Positions 44,883-56,480 of a stretch of DNA of 64,000 nucleotides are shown piece by piece. The DNA comes from Gracilariopsis chorda. Lineage: Eukaryota; Rhodophyta; Florideophyceae; Gracilariales; Gracilariaceae. Below the pieces are notes generated by a model. That model saw only the letters and a list, made by a program, of their open reading frames with translations. It made no database searches and was not told the DNA's origin. Location of the stretch: NCBI GenBank assembly GCA_003194525.1, contig NBIV01000134.1:1-64000 (forward strand), given 5' to 3'. Positions within the stretch are counted from its first letter, which is position 1. The number at the start of each line of letters is the position of its first letter. The position numbers and the translations under genes were made by a program.

Positions 44883-45275
44883 ATGAAAGTCTCCACAAGA
44901 GTAACCCTGAATATTACGAATTTGATAATGCTCAGGTTCTCTTCTGTGGTGTTCCTTTGCTGGCGATTCAGGAAGTCTGAGGGTTTCCTGTACTTTATAT
45001 TAGCTTGCTGTGCAGGGTCCGGGGCGGCCGCCATGTCGTATCTTTTGGGGCCGGAAAGCACACTTCGGTTTATGAGGAAAGGCATACCAATCCATTTCAC
45101 CGAACGCGGGTTAAACATCAAATGGCATGACAACCGGCTTAGTACACTCTGCCGGTCAACGTCTAACAGAAGTGTGTCAAGAGTCCCTGTTCTGCGCCCG
45201 ACTGCATCGGGTAAACATTATTCTCGCAGCAATTTCTTAATTGCTCATAGAAATAGGCCCAGTGGGTGCAAATAA
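44883..45275 (+). CDS. Leader ORF of H0, homologue of the B/C leader
   Basis: 130 codons from a true ATG. RKSEGFLYFILACCAGSGAA and SYLLGPESTLRFMRKGIPI match the leader that is fused to helicase in B and C units. A second in-frame ATG at 45033 lies in GCCGCCATGTCG, close to the ideal eukaryotic start context; the array copies have GTG there. Beyond KGIPI the sequence is unique to this copy (HFTERGLNIKWHDNRL...), ending basic. No domain was recognised. Conservation could be at DNA rather than protein level. Confidence 0.4.
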   Translation: MKVSTRVTLNITNLIMLRFSSVVFLCWRFRKSEGFLYFILACCAGSGAAAMSYLLGPESTLRFMRKGIPIHFTERGLNIKWHDNRLSTLCRSTSNRSVSRVPVLRPTASGKHYSRSNFLIAHRNRPSGCK

Positions 45276-45695
45276 ACGAGCTGCAACCTCTCTTTTTCAC
45301 TTCCAACTTTTACTATATTGGAAATTAGTGGGGACCTTTGGCAAACATTTAGTGGTTGGAAAATTGAATTGTTTTTTTCAGTTTTTTTAATATTAGGCGA
45401 GGCGGTCCACGTACAAATTTCTCGGGGTCCTGAGCGAGTTCTGGAGGTGCTAGAGCAAACTACAGGGGGGTGCCACCCAATTGCGTAGGTTCCAGATTGA
45501 ACTCAAGCGGCGCAAGACAAACTGCAGAAGGTCATCGTGTCAACAGAGGTGGAGCACTGCCAGGAGCTGGACTACTGAGACAAATACCCGTTCCTTCGGC
45601 CTAAGACGAATTGAATGTGAATAGATGCAGAGCGTACGCAAAAGGTCTCATTTATCAAGCCTTGGAACAAGGCGAAGTTATTTGTAAGAGCAATA
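45276..45695 (+). other. Intergenic part of H0, no gene recognised
   Basis: A decayed frame reads YAKGLIYQALEQGEVICKSN near 45630. EQGEV with similar surroundings (VVQAAEQGEVVRG) recurs near 46955, hinting at a duplicated or repeated coding segment, but similarity is short. Confidence 0.3.
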
Positions 45696-46292
45696 TTGCA
45701 CGTGCAAGAGCCCATTGCTCCAGCCTTGAAAGCAAATAAAATTACTCTTGCACCTACATCGGTCGCAGCAGCAAGGCAGGTCACTCCCACAGCGCTACCA
45801 ACTTCATGCCCAATACCTGGATCTATACAGTTTTTGAGAATCCTACCAAGTTACATACTTCCCCCTCCAATGCCTCCCTGCCTCCCACCGATGTCCACAG
45901 AACAGATGCCCGTTGCGACGGAGTTGGAAGAGCATGAGATCTTTCCCGAACTTTTGCAGCCACCACAGCGACAAACTGCTCTGCCACAAGTTCAAGAAGA
46001 CCAGCAGATGCACGTTTCCATCGAGGTAGAACTGGATAAGATCAAACCTGCTCCTTCACAGCAGCCATAGCAGCCTGCTCTCCAGCAAGCGGAAGAAGAG
46101 GAACATGTTTTTGTTCCCATGGAATTTGAAGAGGAAGATATCTCTTTTGCTCCCTTACAGCCGTATGAGCAGCACCTGCAGGATCCACAGGACCTCCAGC
46201 AGCAACTTGATACGAAGATATTGCAGTGTGCTAGGCGTCCTAATCGAGGAACTGTGTCGCTTGAACTACGCGTGGGATCCGTGGACAACTGA
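45696..46292 (+). pseudogene. Proline/glutamine-rich ORF in H0, in-frame TAG
   Basis: Open for 124 codons, TAG at 46068-46070, then 73 more codons in the same frame to TGA at 46290. Rich in P, Q, E (LPPPMPPCLPP, PLQPYEQHLQDPQDLQQQL) with an acidic middle (AEEEEHVF, EFEEEDI). The start at 45696 is TTG, so the true start is unknown. It lies upstream of the Helitron-type zinc-domain fragment, in the place of the charged N-terminal region of the E3 protein. Confidence 0.4.
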
Positions 46293-46509
46293 AACGTGGA
46301 ATGATCCAGCCATACGTTCAAGCGTCTCAGATTTTGATACAATTCCCAATGCGGGTGAAAGTTGACATGGAAGACGCAGCGAGCACTCAAAAACGTTCTC
46401 CATCTATCGTTATCCTGACTGGACATTGAGAATTCATAGTTTAAATTACTGCAATTGTGTTTTGCTTGCAAAAGACTTAACCGCAGTGCGCTATTGAATT
46501 AAGAGAATT

Positions 46510-46845
46510 TTGGCATGGGGCTTCTCGTTTTTTGGAAGGCATAGCAAGGAGTTGATTGGTAGACTGTATAGCGTTAAAGTGGTACAATCCCATTTCCTCA
46601 ACTTGAATACGCTTTCTGAGACGACGCAAGCGTTCATGGACATGTCGTATGTGACAGGATGTGGGCCTTCACTTCTCAGATTTGAGAGCAACACATCTCT
46701 CGCTCCCCCCATGGAGAACCAGAACAGCACTCGCTACAGCTTTATTTTTGGTACCAGCCCGCCTTTCTTGGATCCATCTCACAATGCGCATGGCAGTCTG
46801 CGTGTGTTCATTCAAGATATCAACGTAAGAGAAAATGTCCCTTAG
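46510..46845 (+). pseudogene. Helitron-type N-terminal domain fragment (H0)
   Basis: KELIGRLYSVKVVQSHFLNL then FMDMSYVTGCGPSLLRFESN aligns with QLEDIYRLRSFQTL and FIDMKYVRGGGPSVLQLQGN in the E3 protein, then continues RYSFIFG. No helicase follows before 48 kb, so H0 is cut off downstream. Non-ATG start; the cysteine pairs expected upstream were not found in frame. Confidence 0.5.
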
Positions 46846-47416
46846 CTGTAAATGTGATCCAGCCTAAGCAAAATATGGTGTGCGAGTGGTACCAATCCAC
46901 GCATAGCACACAACAGCAACAAAGAAATGCAGAGATCACAAAATATATGGTAGTGCAAGCAGCAGAACAAGGAGAAGTCGTACGTGGATAGCAAGGAACC
47001 CGAAATAATCCAGTCAGGGCTCTCCATGCAGGTGCAGGTCCTTTCCCTGAAGTTGGTCCTGGTGTGGTAGGGGGCAAACCATGATAAGAACGCTCATTGT
47101 AGATCCAATTGGCATATAATGAATGCAGTCTCAAGTACTGCGCTTGGTAGAAAGGACTGTAACAGAAGAACATGGCGAAGTGAAGGCTACTGCTGCTCCG
47201 GCTGGACACTGAGAGACGGAAAATGTCATAAATATTGCGCAAGTGCGGTACCGACTTCTAAAACTGGTATCCAAGCTTGTTGAGAAAGGCGCTTTTCCCC
47301 CCCTGAACCCATGCCGTGATCTGCACAAACCGTTTGAAATTGGCCTCTCTGTAAATGCAAAAACATCCACACAGCAAAGTTCAGATCCTCGCTGAGGTTT
47401 ATGACCAGCACCGACT

Positions 47417-48082
47417 GTGGTTCATCCAACCGCGTCTGCAGGCCACTATTCGCAACCTGGATCTCATTTTCCCCTTCGGGGCATTGAAAAAAATGACAAA
47501 GTACTCCAATTACTTGATTGGATCGACAGTATTGACTGGAACGAGGACCCACTGAAACAGAGTGGTCGGCTTGACGGCGACAGTGGCGGTACTGGTGGTC
47601 CGAGTCTTGGTAGAAACACCGTCCACGCCAGTGGTTTCATCTACTTCGATCCCTGGGAGTTCCGGGAGATTCCCTCAGAGAAGGCCAGGGAACTCCTCAA
47701 AGCACCACGGCACGTGCCGGACGACCACCTGATTGGGTACGTCGACTCCAACGATTATTACTGCTCGTATATGGGGGGTGACCCAATGGTATATAACGAA
47801 CCCGAAGAGCTGGGAGAGCTGGAACTAGATATTGCCAACGTGGTCGTGGACGAATCCCCCGAAGGGGTGCCTCAGCTTCCCAATTTTCTGGCAACGAGAG
47901 CCGGGCCGTCACCCCCCAGCGGGGGTACGGTCAATGAAAGCAATGGCATTGCCCGCCTCCTCCTGGAAGCGGTTTTAAGCGCTTCTCAGTGTTTGGGTGA
48001 CGTTACCGCGATAGTGCATGCATTGGTTTACCACCTTGCGGATAGTCACGCCCCAGAAGATGGGGAGGGGTCGAACTTCTAA
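47417..48082 (+). CDS. Unassigned 221-codon ORF
   Basis: Open from a GTG; the first internal ATG is far downstream (YMGGDPM). Acidic, with DWIDSIDWNEDPLK, YFDPWEFREIPSEKARELLK and a leucine/alanine-rich C-terminus. No family recognised. It lies just before the 3' end of the opposite-strand gypsy element. Could be an exon or a retroelement gag; neither is supported. Confidence 0.25.
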   Translation: MVHPTASAGHYSQPGSHFPLRGIEKNDKVLQLLDWIDSIDWNEDPLKQSGRLDGDSGGTGGPSLGRNTVHASGFIYFDPWEFREIPSEKARELLKAPRHVPDDHLIGYVDSNDYYCSYMGGDPMVYNEPEELGELELDIANVVVDESPEGVPQLPNFLATRAGPSPPSGGTVNESNGIARLLLEAVLSASQCLGDVTAIVHALVYHLADSHAPEDGEGSNF

Positions 48083-48277
48083 TCCAGTATCTTGGTTTCT
48101 TTCCATGGCTTACCCAGTAATGTAGCTTATCACCACACAGAAGCGCGAGGCTTCTGAGTAAAGTTTCCCGTTGAGAACGGCATTCTCTCCTAAATTCCCG
48201 TCTTTCACTGAGTTCGTATAAAAGGGGGTGTACTTTTCTTTCCTACCTTCGCTTGATTCGGGGCGTTTCTATCTCAC

Positions 48278-48463
48278 CTAGGTGCCAAACCGTGTAGCTG
48301 GATTTGTGGTACCCGCGCCGTGGTGATAATGGACCACCTTCGAATGGGGGAGGTGTTCGATGGATTCCATGGTGTCCCAGCTTTGTTCATATCCGTACCA
48401 ACGGACACGGTATCTTAGAATACCTTCCTTATTCCAGGTATTTCTGACGATTCGGTCAATCAC
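48278..48463 (-). pseudogene. Chromodomain at gypsy C-terminus
   Basis: IDRIVRN...GILRYRVRWYGY, then DTMESIEHLPHSKVVHYHH fit a chromodomain: (I)V...YRV(R)W.GY...DT.E...L. In chromoviruses this domain directs integration toward marked chromatin. The usual W.P after the acidic pair is replaced (DTMES). Confidence 0.65.
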
Positions 48464-49969
48464 AAACTCTTTTTTTTTATACTTGCTGGCCTTGTAGTGT
48501 TATTGTGACCTCGCTTGTCAGGCGTTGCCCGTGGCACGGGATATTTTTTCTCGGGGTGCGTCGGGACACAAAAGATAAGTTCTAGCTTCGCTCTGATGGT
48601 GCAGCGCAGATTGTTGAATAATATCCTTCAAGAGGTTGTCTTCGTGGAATGGTTGCCACGTTCCATGGTAGTTATGTCGTACAGCTAGTCTGCGGTGATC
48701 CTTCGTCCCAGGGTGACGGTAGCTCGATCTAACCGTGAGCTTGCGGGCATCTTGCTGCTTTTGTGACGTTGCGGAGGTCATTCTCTGGTGGGGCTTTCCA
48801 CGTCGCGCGGTGAGTGGTGCAGAGTGCGCAATCACCGCACGTTCACGTGGCTCCCAAGACATGTGGCTCTGAGCCGCCTCCTTGCGTTCTGCCTCCTTGG
48901 CATGGGCCTTCAACTGTCGGGCTGCCCCGTGCAGTGTTGTGTTTGAACCCAGTATCCGGCAGCTACTTCTGGTGCTCCGGTGTGTTGCATCAAACTTCCT
49001 GATGGGGCGTGTACAGCTGGGGCCGTGGACACCGTGCCAGGAACCTTGTCTCTAATTGAGGTGCGATGTCTTCCTCAAGAGGTGCATCATCTTGGACGAC
49101 CAGTTTAACTCTGACGACGACACCGGATATTTCCGAAACGATCTGAATACTACCGCGATTGCACAGAGACTTCAGCATTTCCATTTCCGACGCTCGGACA
49201 ACATTCCCGTCATGAACGGTTCGGATATCTGGCGCTGTAGAGCAAGGGAATTGATTTGCAACAGGTGCGTTCCTCCTTTCCTCCCTCAAGAGGGTCTCTT
49301 GACCGTCCAGAGTTGTTGGTTTTACAACGCGTGCTTTGCCCGATACCAGTGGTGTGGATGGGGCTGAGGGATCCGTTTTGGCGCGAAATTCCGTCGACGA
49401 CGGTTCTGCGACTACACTATGGTGAGAGGTGTGCGAAACAATACCGCTATCTTGAATCAGAAAATTGCCCTGGCTCAGGGTTACAGACTGCGATGTCGGT
49501 TCACTCTCCCGTATCATATAGTGTAATTACCGTTGCTGTAGAGTCGTTCTCGAACCCTGTGTGGGGGATTGCGAGGCTTCATCCACATTCCGTGTTCCAT
49601 GGTGGGGTTCAGTACTACTTTTCCGTGTCTCACAGCTGAAATCCCGTTTCGACAGTAATATATTCCCATCGGAGGGATAGTTCCCCACCCCCTCCTGAGA
49701 CGGAGCAAGGAGAGCAGCAGTAGGATATCTTCCATGGCGGGTGTAGATGCCCACCGAAGGGGCGGTAGTGTTAGGATTAGAGAAAAGTCCGTTTGGAGCT
49801 GAACGATCCCCCCGAGCCAAGGGTTAGGGCAGAGTCTGTATTTATGAAAGGCCCCAAGTAGGGTGAAGTGTAATAGTGGATCTATTTGGTCCGGGGGGTT
49901 CTGGCTTGCTGAGTCCGTAGATAAGCGGCCCCCTGTGTCTAGGACGACCTCAGACGAGGGAGAAGTGGC

Positions 49970-51310
49970 AGGTACAACACGATCGCGAGAAATCCGCTCA
50001 TCTGCATCGCCTATTTCCACTACGACAGTGTCGGAGTCAATAGGAACCCCTTCAAATAGTCTATCCCCCACAGGGGAAGGCTTTTGACAGTTCTTCCGTT
50101 CCAGGTTATAGTATTCTTTCCGAATAAAGAGGTAGGTACTAGCCTATATGCGGGAAGCAATATTTCGTAGACGAGCGTCGAAATCCCACTTGTACGCGGC
50201 TTGTACGCGTTTCCTAGAATTCTGTGCTGCGAAGACCAGTTTCGTAAGCCATGGCTTCCATTACTGGCGGTAGCAACCCACAGATGGGAACTTTTCCAAG
50301 GTGGCTTGAAATTCTAACCCCACGGGCGGGGGTGAACGACAAAGAACCTATTTGAAAAGCAATTTTCCGGTAGTCCGGTGAGCATGCGTACTTTATACAA
50401 ATTGTAAGGCATGTTTACACAAGTCCCAAGTCTTGGGGTGTTCAGCAACGTAGGAATGGAGTGCAACCAGCAGAGTCCGGTTGAATCGTTGGACTTGCGC
50501 ATTACACTGGGGATGGTAAATAGTCGTGAACAAGCTCTTCACTTCCAGGGTGCGACTAACATCCCCGAACACCATGGACGGGAACTGCTGTCCGTTACCG
50601 GAGAGCGCCTCGACAGGAGGACCGTAGAAAGAAAGCTAGAGCGTTACCAGAGCCTGGGCCACCGTGAAAGCGGTTATCGTCCGAAGAGAGAAAGTCCGAA
50701 CAAGCTTTGAAAAGCGACCGTTGATCACAAGCAAGAACTTGTTGCCTCTCTTTGTAGTGAGGGGAGGCCCGAGAATATCGATTGCAATAAACGGGAGTGG
50801 CACCTTAGCATGGAATAACTTCATTCTTTTCGCGTTCCTGTGGAGCTTCACCGAGTTCTTCGAGCATTCGGTACAAATCCGCACAGTTGCGTAGCAATCA
50901 ACTGCCAAAGCCGGCCAGTAAAAAGCCCTTTGCAGATTGAGGTGGAGATTCCTCCCACCTAGGTGGCCGCTGAGCTTCGCATAGTGCAAGAGATGTTACA
51001 ACAGCAACTGCATGGAATGAGGTACCACAATTTGTGGGCGAGTTTCAGTCAACCGAATAAGGTAACGTTTATCGTTCAACTCAAAAGGGGAGTCTTCACC
51101 ACCGTGTAAACGGGCAAAAATTCTCATAAAGAAGAGGTCACTGAATTGTTCTCGGATCAATTCCTGTGGTGAAACCGGTACAAAACTTCCCGATAAGGGG
51201 TTCTCAGGGGTCTCGCGAGATGCTAGTAATTGGTCAAAGTCAACATCTTCATCCCACTCTTCTGGCCATTCCTCGAACTTCCACTCTGTTTCATCTGGTT
51301 CTTCAGCCAT
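49970..51310 (-). pseudogene. gypsy integrase
   Basis: The upstream frame (51310-50996) holds the acidic linker before integrase. Frame 50989-50636 has HYAKLSGHLGGRNL and ICTECSKN (HHCC zinc region) and FIAIDILGPPLTTKRG (first catalytic Asp). Frame 50575-50393 has NAQVQRFNRT where NGQVERxNRT is usual, so the catalytic Glu is Gln. SDTVVVEIGDADERISRDRVV at about 50050-49975 is the C-terminal end block. Several frameshifts. Confidence 0.7.
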
Positions 51311-52783
51311 GAAGCAAGGAATGTCGTCATTCTCCGTTTCGAATGCATCCGATTTGTCGTTAAACGCGAAAAAGCGTCGGCCTGGGTGTTGAGGGCACCA
51401 TTTTTGTCTATGACTTGGAATTCATATTCGGCAAGGCGTAGTGTCCAGGGCATAAGGCGGCCCGAGGGATGGGATATGTTCATTAACCACCTCAACAAGG
51501 AATGATCCGTGTATAAGATAGGATAAACTCCCATAAGATAGAGGCAAATCGTTGAAAGCGCCCACACGACGGCGAAAAACTCTTTCTTTGACTAGGAGTA
51601 GTTCCGCTCGTTGACATTGAGTGAGCGTGACCGATGAACAATTGGCATTGGACCGCCCTTTGGAGTGGTTTGGTAAAGAGCACAATTAACTTGGTAGTTG
51701 CTCGATTCTGTGTCCACAGAGTACGGGAGTCCCAGTTTGGGTAAACATAAGATAGGTGCTGACGTAACAGCCTCCTTTAAGAAGTTAAACGCTTCCGACT
51801 GCTCGTGCAGGAATTGTCCCAATTGTGCGGGACTTGCTTTGCGTAAGAACGAATTCAAAAGTGCTGCGATATCCAAAACGTTTGGGGTAGATCGTCAGTA
51901 GAAGCTGACCAGCCCCATGAAAGAGCGGAGTTCCGTTTGAGTGCAAGGTTTCTTAGCCTCAAAGAGGGACTTGACTCGAGCCTTTTTGATGATAACCGTC
52001 CCGGACGGATAACGTGTCACAGATACTAGATTGTACCGATGAAAAGCTCACATTTCCTCAACTTCAGGGTAGTGTACACATTGCAAAGCACCGTCAGAAC
52101 GTCCCTGACATGAGTGAGATGGTCATCCAAATTTTTGGAGAGGATTTCAATATCATCCAGGTAGACCAGACAGCTCCGCCCCTTGAAGAGATTCAATAGG
52201 ATATCTATTGCACCCTAAAAGATAGCGGGAACGTTTTTCAAACCAAACTGCATCCGCTTGAAGCGTTATGATCCTGCGTGGCAGATGGACGTGGTATTAT
52301 CGCAATCCCCCTGTCTAACAGGGACCTGCCAATAACCCCAATTGGCATCCAATGCCGTGACTACGCTAACGTCTCCAAGGGAGTCGATGAAATCGTCCAT
52401 CATAGGGATGATATATGTTTCCATTACGGTCACGGCATTAAGCCGGCGACAGGCGAAACAGAACCACCAGGTTCTGTTGGCCTTTAAAGCCAGTACAACT
52501 GCGGATGCTCAGGGTGATCGAGCGGCCTCTATCACACCTACGCATAGCATGCGGTCTCCTTGAGACTGCTCCTCCTCCCGAGCTTTTGGTCCTGCCCTGT
52601 AAGGGGTTGCACCATCGGACGCGCACCAGGTAACAAATCTATCCGGTGTTCCGTAGCATTAATCTCGCCGAGTGAGCCATCCCAAGTAGAGGTATATTCC
52701 CGTAACATTGCGCGGAGTTTGTCGCGGTGTAGCTTTGGCACATGGCAGAGGTCTCTATCTTCGAGTGTCTTTGTGGGGTCCAC
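51223..52783 (-). pseudogene. gypsy RT and RNase H
   Basis: In - strand order: INATEHRIDLLPGARPM (pre-RT block), CFACRRLNAVTVMETY, VVTALDANWGYWQVPV (first RT Asp), FKRMQFGLKNVPAIF, CLVYLDDIEILSKNLDDH (YxDD intact), then PILCLPKLGLPYSVDTESSN and TDHSLLRWLMNISHPSGRL (RNase H). Stops and shifts separate the pieces. Confidence 0.75.
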
Positions 52784-53589
52784 TTGGTCAAAACGCGATG
52801 TAGAACTGTCCTGTGATACAGGTGTGGCCGTCTGTTCCGAGTTATTTGGGGTGGTCGACGTTAAAAAAACGGTTCCCTCCCCTTTCTTTGACGATAGTTC
52901 GTCTGTGGTGGGGGTTCCTCATAAGAAGGGGCGATTCCGAGAACTTCTGCGGTTGTCATCTTCGTCGGGAGCATCCTAAAGGGGTGTGGATTGACGCTTC
53001 TAATTACTTGGTTGTTTGCCAGATAATGAGGGCGTTGGCCAAGATTGGCAACTAGTATCCGGAAAGGAGCATACGAAGTAACTTGAACAATTACATTCGC
53101 CAGCGTGAGCTATTGTTTCTCGTATAACGAGATCAAAGGTTGAATAAAACGAAGAAAATGTTGACTTCAATTGACTTCCACCGAGATTTAGGACTCAGGA
53201 GGTATAGAAACCGAGTTTGTTACTCGACGTTTGATGGAATCGCGAGATGCGGGCGGGGATTTCTGCGCACCAGGTAGTAGGACATGCTTCCTCGAAGCAC
53301 GCTTCAGCGGGCAACGGACGATCAGAACTGACTATCCATCGTCAAATTCCACTCGCCTAAAGCGGGGCCTGATTGCGTCGACAAAGCTGTCGCAGTAGTC
53401 ACATCCCAGTATGGCGGCAGCGGCCAATTACCGACAAACATTAAAGTCGAGCTTCACCACGGAGGTGCCGAACTGCCCAACTCAGTCGACGGTACCCACC
53501 GTTTTTAACGGATTATTGTTCGCACCTGCAACGTCGGGAACCAATTTGGAACGGATACGAGACTGCCACAGCAGGGGTAGCAATGATTC

Positions 53590-53650
53590 CACGATGAAGT
53601 TGGGGGCTGCAGCTGTGTCCAGGACTGTTATAAATCATACCAGAAAATGG
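53590..53650 (-). pseudogene. gypsy aspartic protease remnant
   Basis: FITVLDTAAAPNFIVESLLP on the - strand; DTAA at the DTGA position. The counterpart in the + element has intact DTGAGPN (57441). Confidence 0.5.
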
Positions 53651-54033
53651 GTTTCAAGGTCAAGGTCGTCATAAACCTTGTAATTGCGCTTGGCCATGAC
53701 CAAGACTGTATCCGGGATCCGGGGTTTTTTACTCCGTATTCACGAGCGACGCAGCACAGAAATGTGTGCAGAGTCCGTAACAGCGGTGTTTTGCCTTGAG
53801 AGCATTTTCACAGGGTAGCGACGCGGTGACGCCTCGGGTGTCAACAGCCTCATCTCTGAGGATGACTCTTCCAAAGGGGAGACTCGCTCAGTTAGGTTTC
53901 CGTCAGGTTCCCGCCATAGGTGGTAATCCAGGATCCTCGAACACAAGAGCTTCATTTCGGGGGCTGAAACAACAGTCGGAAGAACTTCCTTCGCTTCATC
54001 AAACACCATATTGATCAAGTCAAAAACCACCAA

Positions 54034-55010
54034 GGACGCTTTCCCCGATTCTTCCCCTGCGACAATGCAAAAGAATAGATCTCATCCGACATATACAGCT
54101 TCTACAAACAACAAGGCATCACCATAATACCCACGGTCTCCTACACACCGCAAATCAACTCCCTTGCGGAGCAGCGTAACCGAATTCTACTCAACGCAGC
54201 AAAAGCAGCTGTCAATCGCGCTAAACTAAACCTCTAATATTGGGAAGATTGTGGCGTCAAGAGTATTCGGTGGTCCGAGGCGCACTTTTGTCTAAGTCAA
54301 TGACGACGATTCATACCAGGACGGTAATTTCGGGCAACCGGCGGTACTCATATGAGCTAGCAGTGGGTGCAATGGGTGGTAACGCTCATATTTGGCTTCT
54401 ACCACTACGTTGATTGTCACAAACTAGGTGCTTGCAACCGCGCACACGCTTATAATCTCTAGATATTTTATGATTAGCAGTAGTTAGGAGCGGCTATGCG
54501 TGCAGTACTTAGTCGCTGACGCTTGGACATTCTCATAAACGGACGAACAGTGAGGGCATAAACCCAAGCCCTTATTCTTGGATCCTTACTCAGATATCCG
54601 AGACTACTGCATGATTTGCAGCTTCCCGCGCCCTTCCTAGTGCATAAATTGCCAACCGCTTACCATTGATTACTCCCTCCGTCGCACAACGCTGTTCGGG
54701 GTACCTACAGGACACTCGCCGCCACAAGCGGCACCCCTTCGTATACGGTTATTTATGCAGACCACCGCCAGCTACCGAATCCCTCTAGGGAAGTATTGCT
54801 GATACCACACGAATTGGTCTCCCAACCTAGAAGATACCTTTGACTTTGATTATGGTACGCCACGTGTCAACCTCATTATGGAAGCGAAACGAATCATCTC
54901 GAGTTTGTTTTCTGGGATCAGACCCATCTCGAGTTCTTTACTACTCGCTCTGGCCACCCGGAATGTAGCCGCATGACCACCAGGAGACGGGAATTTGGCT
55001 GCAAAGTGTT
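54034..55010. other. Between the two gypsy elements, no gene recognised
   Basis: No frame over 60 codons and no convincing motif. It may contain the LTRs or gag region of either neighbour; none could be delimited. Confidence 0.4.
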
Positions 55011-55469
55011 GTGCAGAAGATTATTGGCATATTCCACACTCGTGGTCTTTCGACGTCCAGACAGCCCGGTACTTCTGCACAACCTCCAACGACGGAACGG
55101 CTAGCTACTTCAGTCGAAGCCAGGATCTGCTATTATAAGCAAGCTCTCAGTTCAAGAGCCCGATCGACAGGCATGGTCCCAGCTGAAGCTGATGTAACGG
55201 CCTTGGGAGCCAATGCAACCACAGATGTGGCAATAGCGGCTAACCCCACAGTACCCTCACAGGAGGACAGGCTACGCACTGAAGTGCAAAGTCTTTGAAC
55301 TGATTCGGAGTCTCACAGAACCAGTATCACGGAATTGGAAATGCAGCTCACTGCACTGACTGAGTCACTGTACCGCTTACGGGTGGAACACCAAGCACTG
55401 CCAAGCCAGAGTCAGAGATTGCGGATGACTGCAACATTTCGGACGATCTGAGAAGACTTTATCCAGTTC

Positions 55470-55860
55470 ATGGAGCGTCAGGGAAATGTATCCAGACTAC
55501 TACTGGGAATATCCGTCTTTTTAGACGAGGTCCTCATGCGTGGCAACCCTCGTCTCGAAAGGCTAGAGGTCACGGTTAATTCGCAGACCACTGCCACTGG
55601 TCTGATTGAGATCGATGCCAAACAACCCACTGCTGTGGAAACCCACTCGAAGAAGTCAAAAACGAAGCATCGGAAGTCGTAGAATCCTGTATCAGATTCA
55701 GATTCGGATGATTCCGAAGACTCGGAGGACGATAGATCCAGTTCAGCAGAATCTGAGGAAGATATATCAAAAGACGAATCCAGTTATAATGATACTCGCA
55801 GGTCAAGAAAGAAGAGACACAGTACTTCTGCTTGGATACGCCGCAGAAATGGCCCGTCAA
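55470..55860 (+). pseudogene. Charged/serine-rich region upstream of gag core
   Basis: ERQGNVSRLLLGISVFLDEV, then KSKTKHRKS and, in a shifted frame, SDDSEDSEDD-like acidic serine runs (near 55705-55770). Probably the 5' end of gag of the + gypsy element; assigned by position. Confidence 0.3.
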
Positions 55861-56009
55861 AGAAGGGACTTAAGGTTCTCCCCTGCATAAATCCTGTATA
55901 TAGGAGGATGATTTACTACCGCCTCTATCGTTTGAAGATACGGAAACTGAAGCGAACAAGTCATGAACCCGGTAGGGTAAAGGATTAGCTCAAGAGACTG
56001 AGAATTGAC

Positions 56010-56480
56010 ATGAGTGATCTCAAGTTTGATGGAAAGGACCCCATCCGGATCTTCGATTTTCTTTCTCGGTTGTGACCCGAGCGGATATGCCAGGAATGAG
56101 TGATTCTCAAGCTTACGTGGCTGTAATAGACCTCATGATGGGTTTCGCAGTGGAACAGTATCGCGTCGTGTTCCACTCACTAACCGTGGATGAAGGTGGA
56201 ATCACCAACTAGCCAGAACCTGTGCAGTATCTCCTGCGAAGGTACGCGACGTCTACCGCAATTTGTGAAACGAACCTTCTGTCAGAGATGTTACCCAGAA
56301 ACCTGAAGAGAACGAAGTAGAGTATAGCTCTCGCTTGAATAAGGATGCCACTAGGTGTGCAAATGGTCCCTCGACAGAGGAGAAGATAACCCTATTCATG
56401 GACGGACTTGATCCGGCTATAAAGTCGTTGGTTGCGCTCACAACTAAAGAAGCATACAAACATGAGCTTCTTGAAACTAG
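56010..56480 (+). pseudogene. gypsy gag capsid region
   Basis: LKFDGKDPIRIFDFLSRL (stop), then in another frame AYVAVIDLMMGFAVEQYRVV and EPVQYLLRRYATS, then FMDGLDPAIKSLVALTTKEA. Fits retrotransposon gag (FDG..P..F..L, ...F..GL.P.I...V). It forms the particle that packages the RNA. Confidence 0.55.

Larger units (their letters stand above)
48278..54033 (-). mobile_element. Ty3/gypsy chromodomain retrotransposon, decayed
   Basis: On the - strand protease (53.6 kb), RT (52.8-52.0), RNase H (51.9-51.3), integrase (51.3-50.0) and chromodomain (48.4) appear in gypsy order. No LTR pair or gag was located. The stretch 49.9-48.5 kb between integrase and chromodomain is long and holds low-complexity frames only. 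Confidence 0.7.

Noticed and set aside
48215-48230. TATAAAAGGGGG as a promoter
   Set aside because: A good TATA match, but it lies after the unassigned + ORF and in front of no + strand gene that can be supported.
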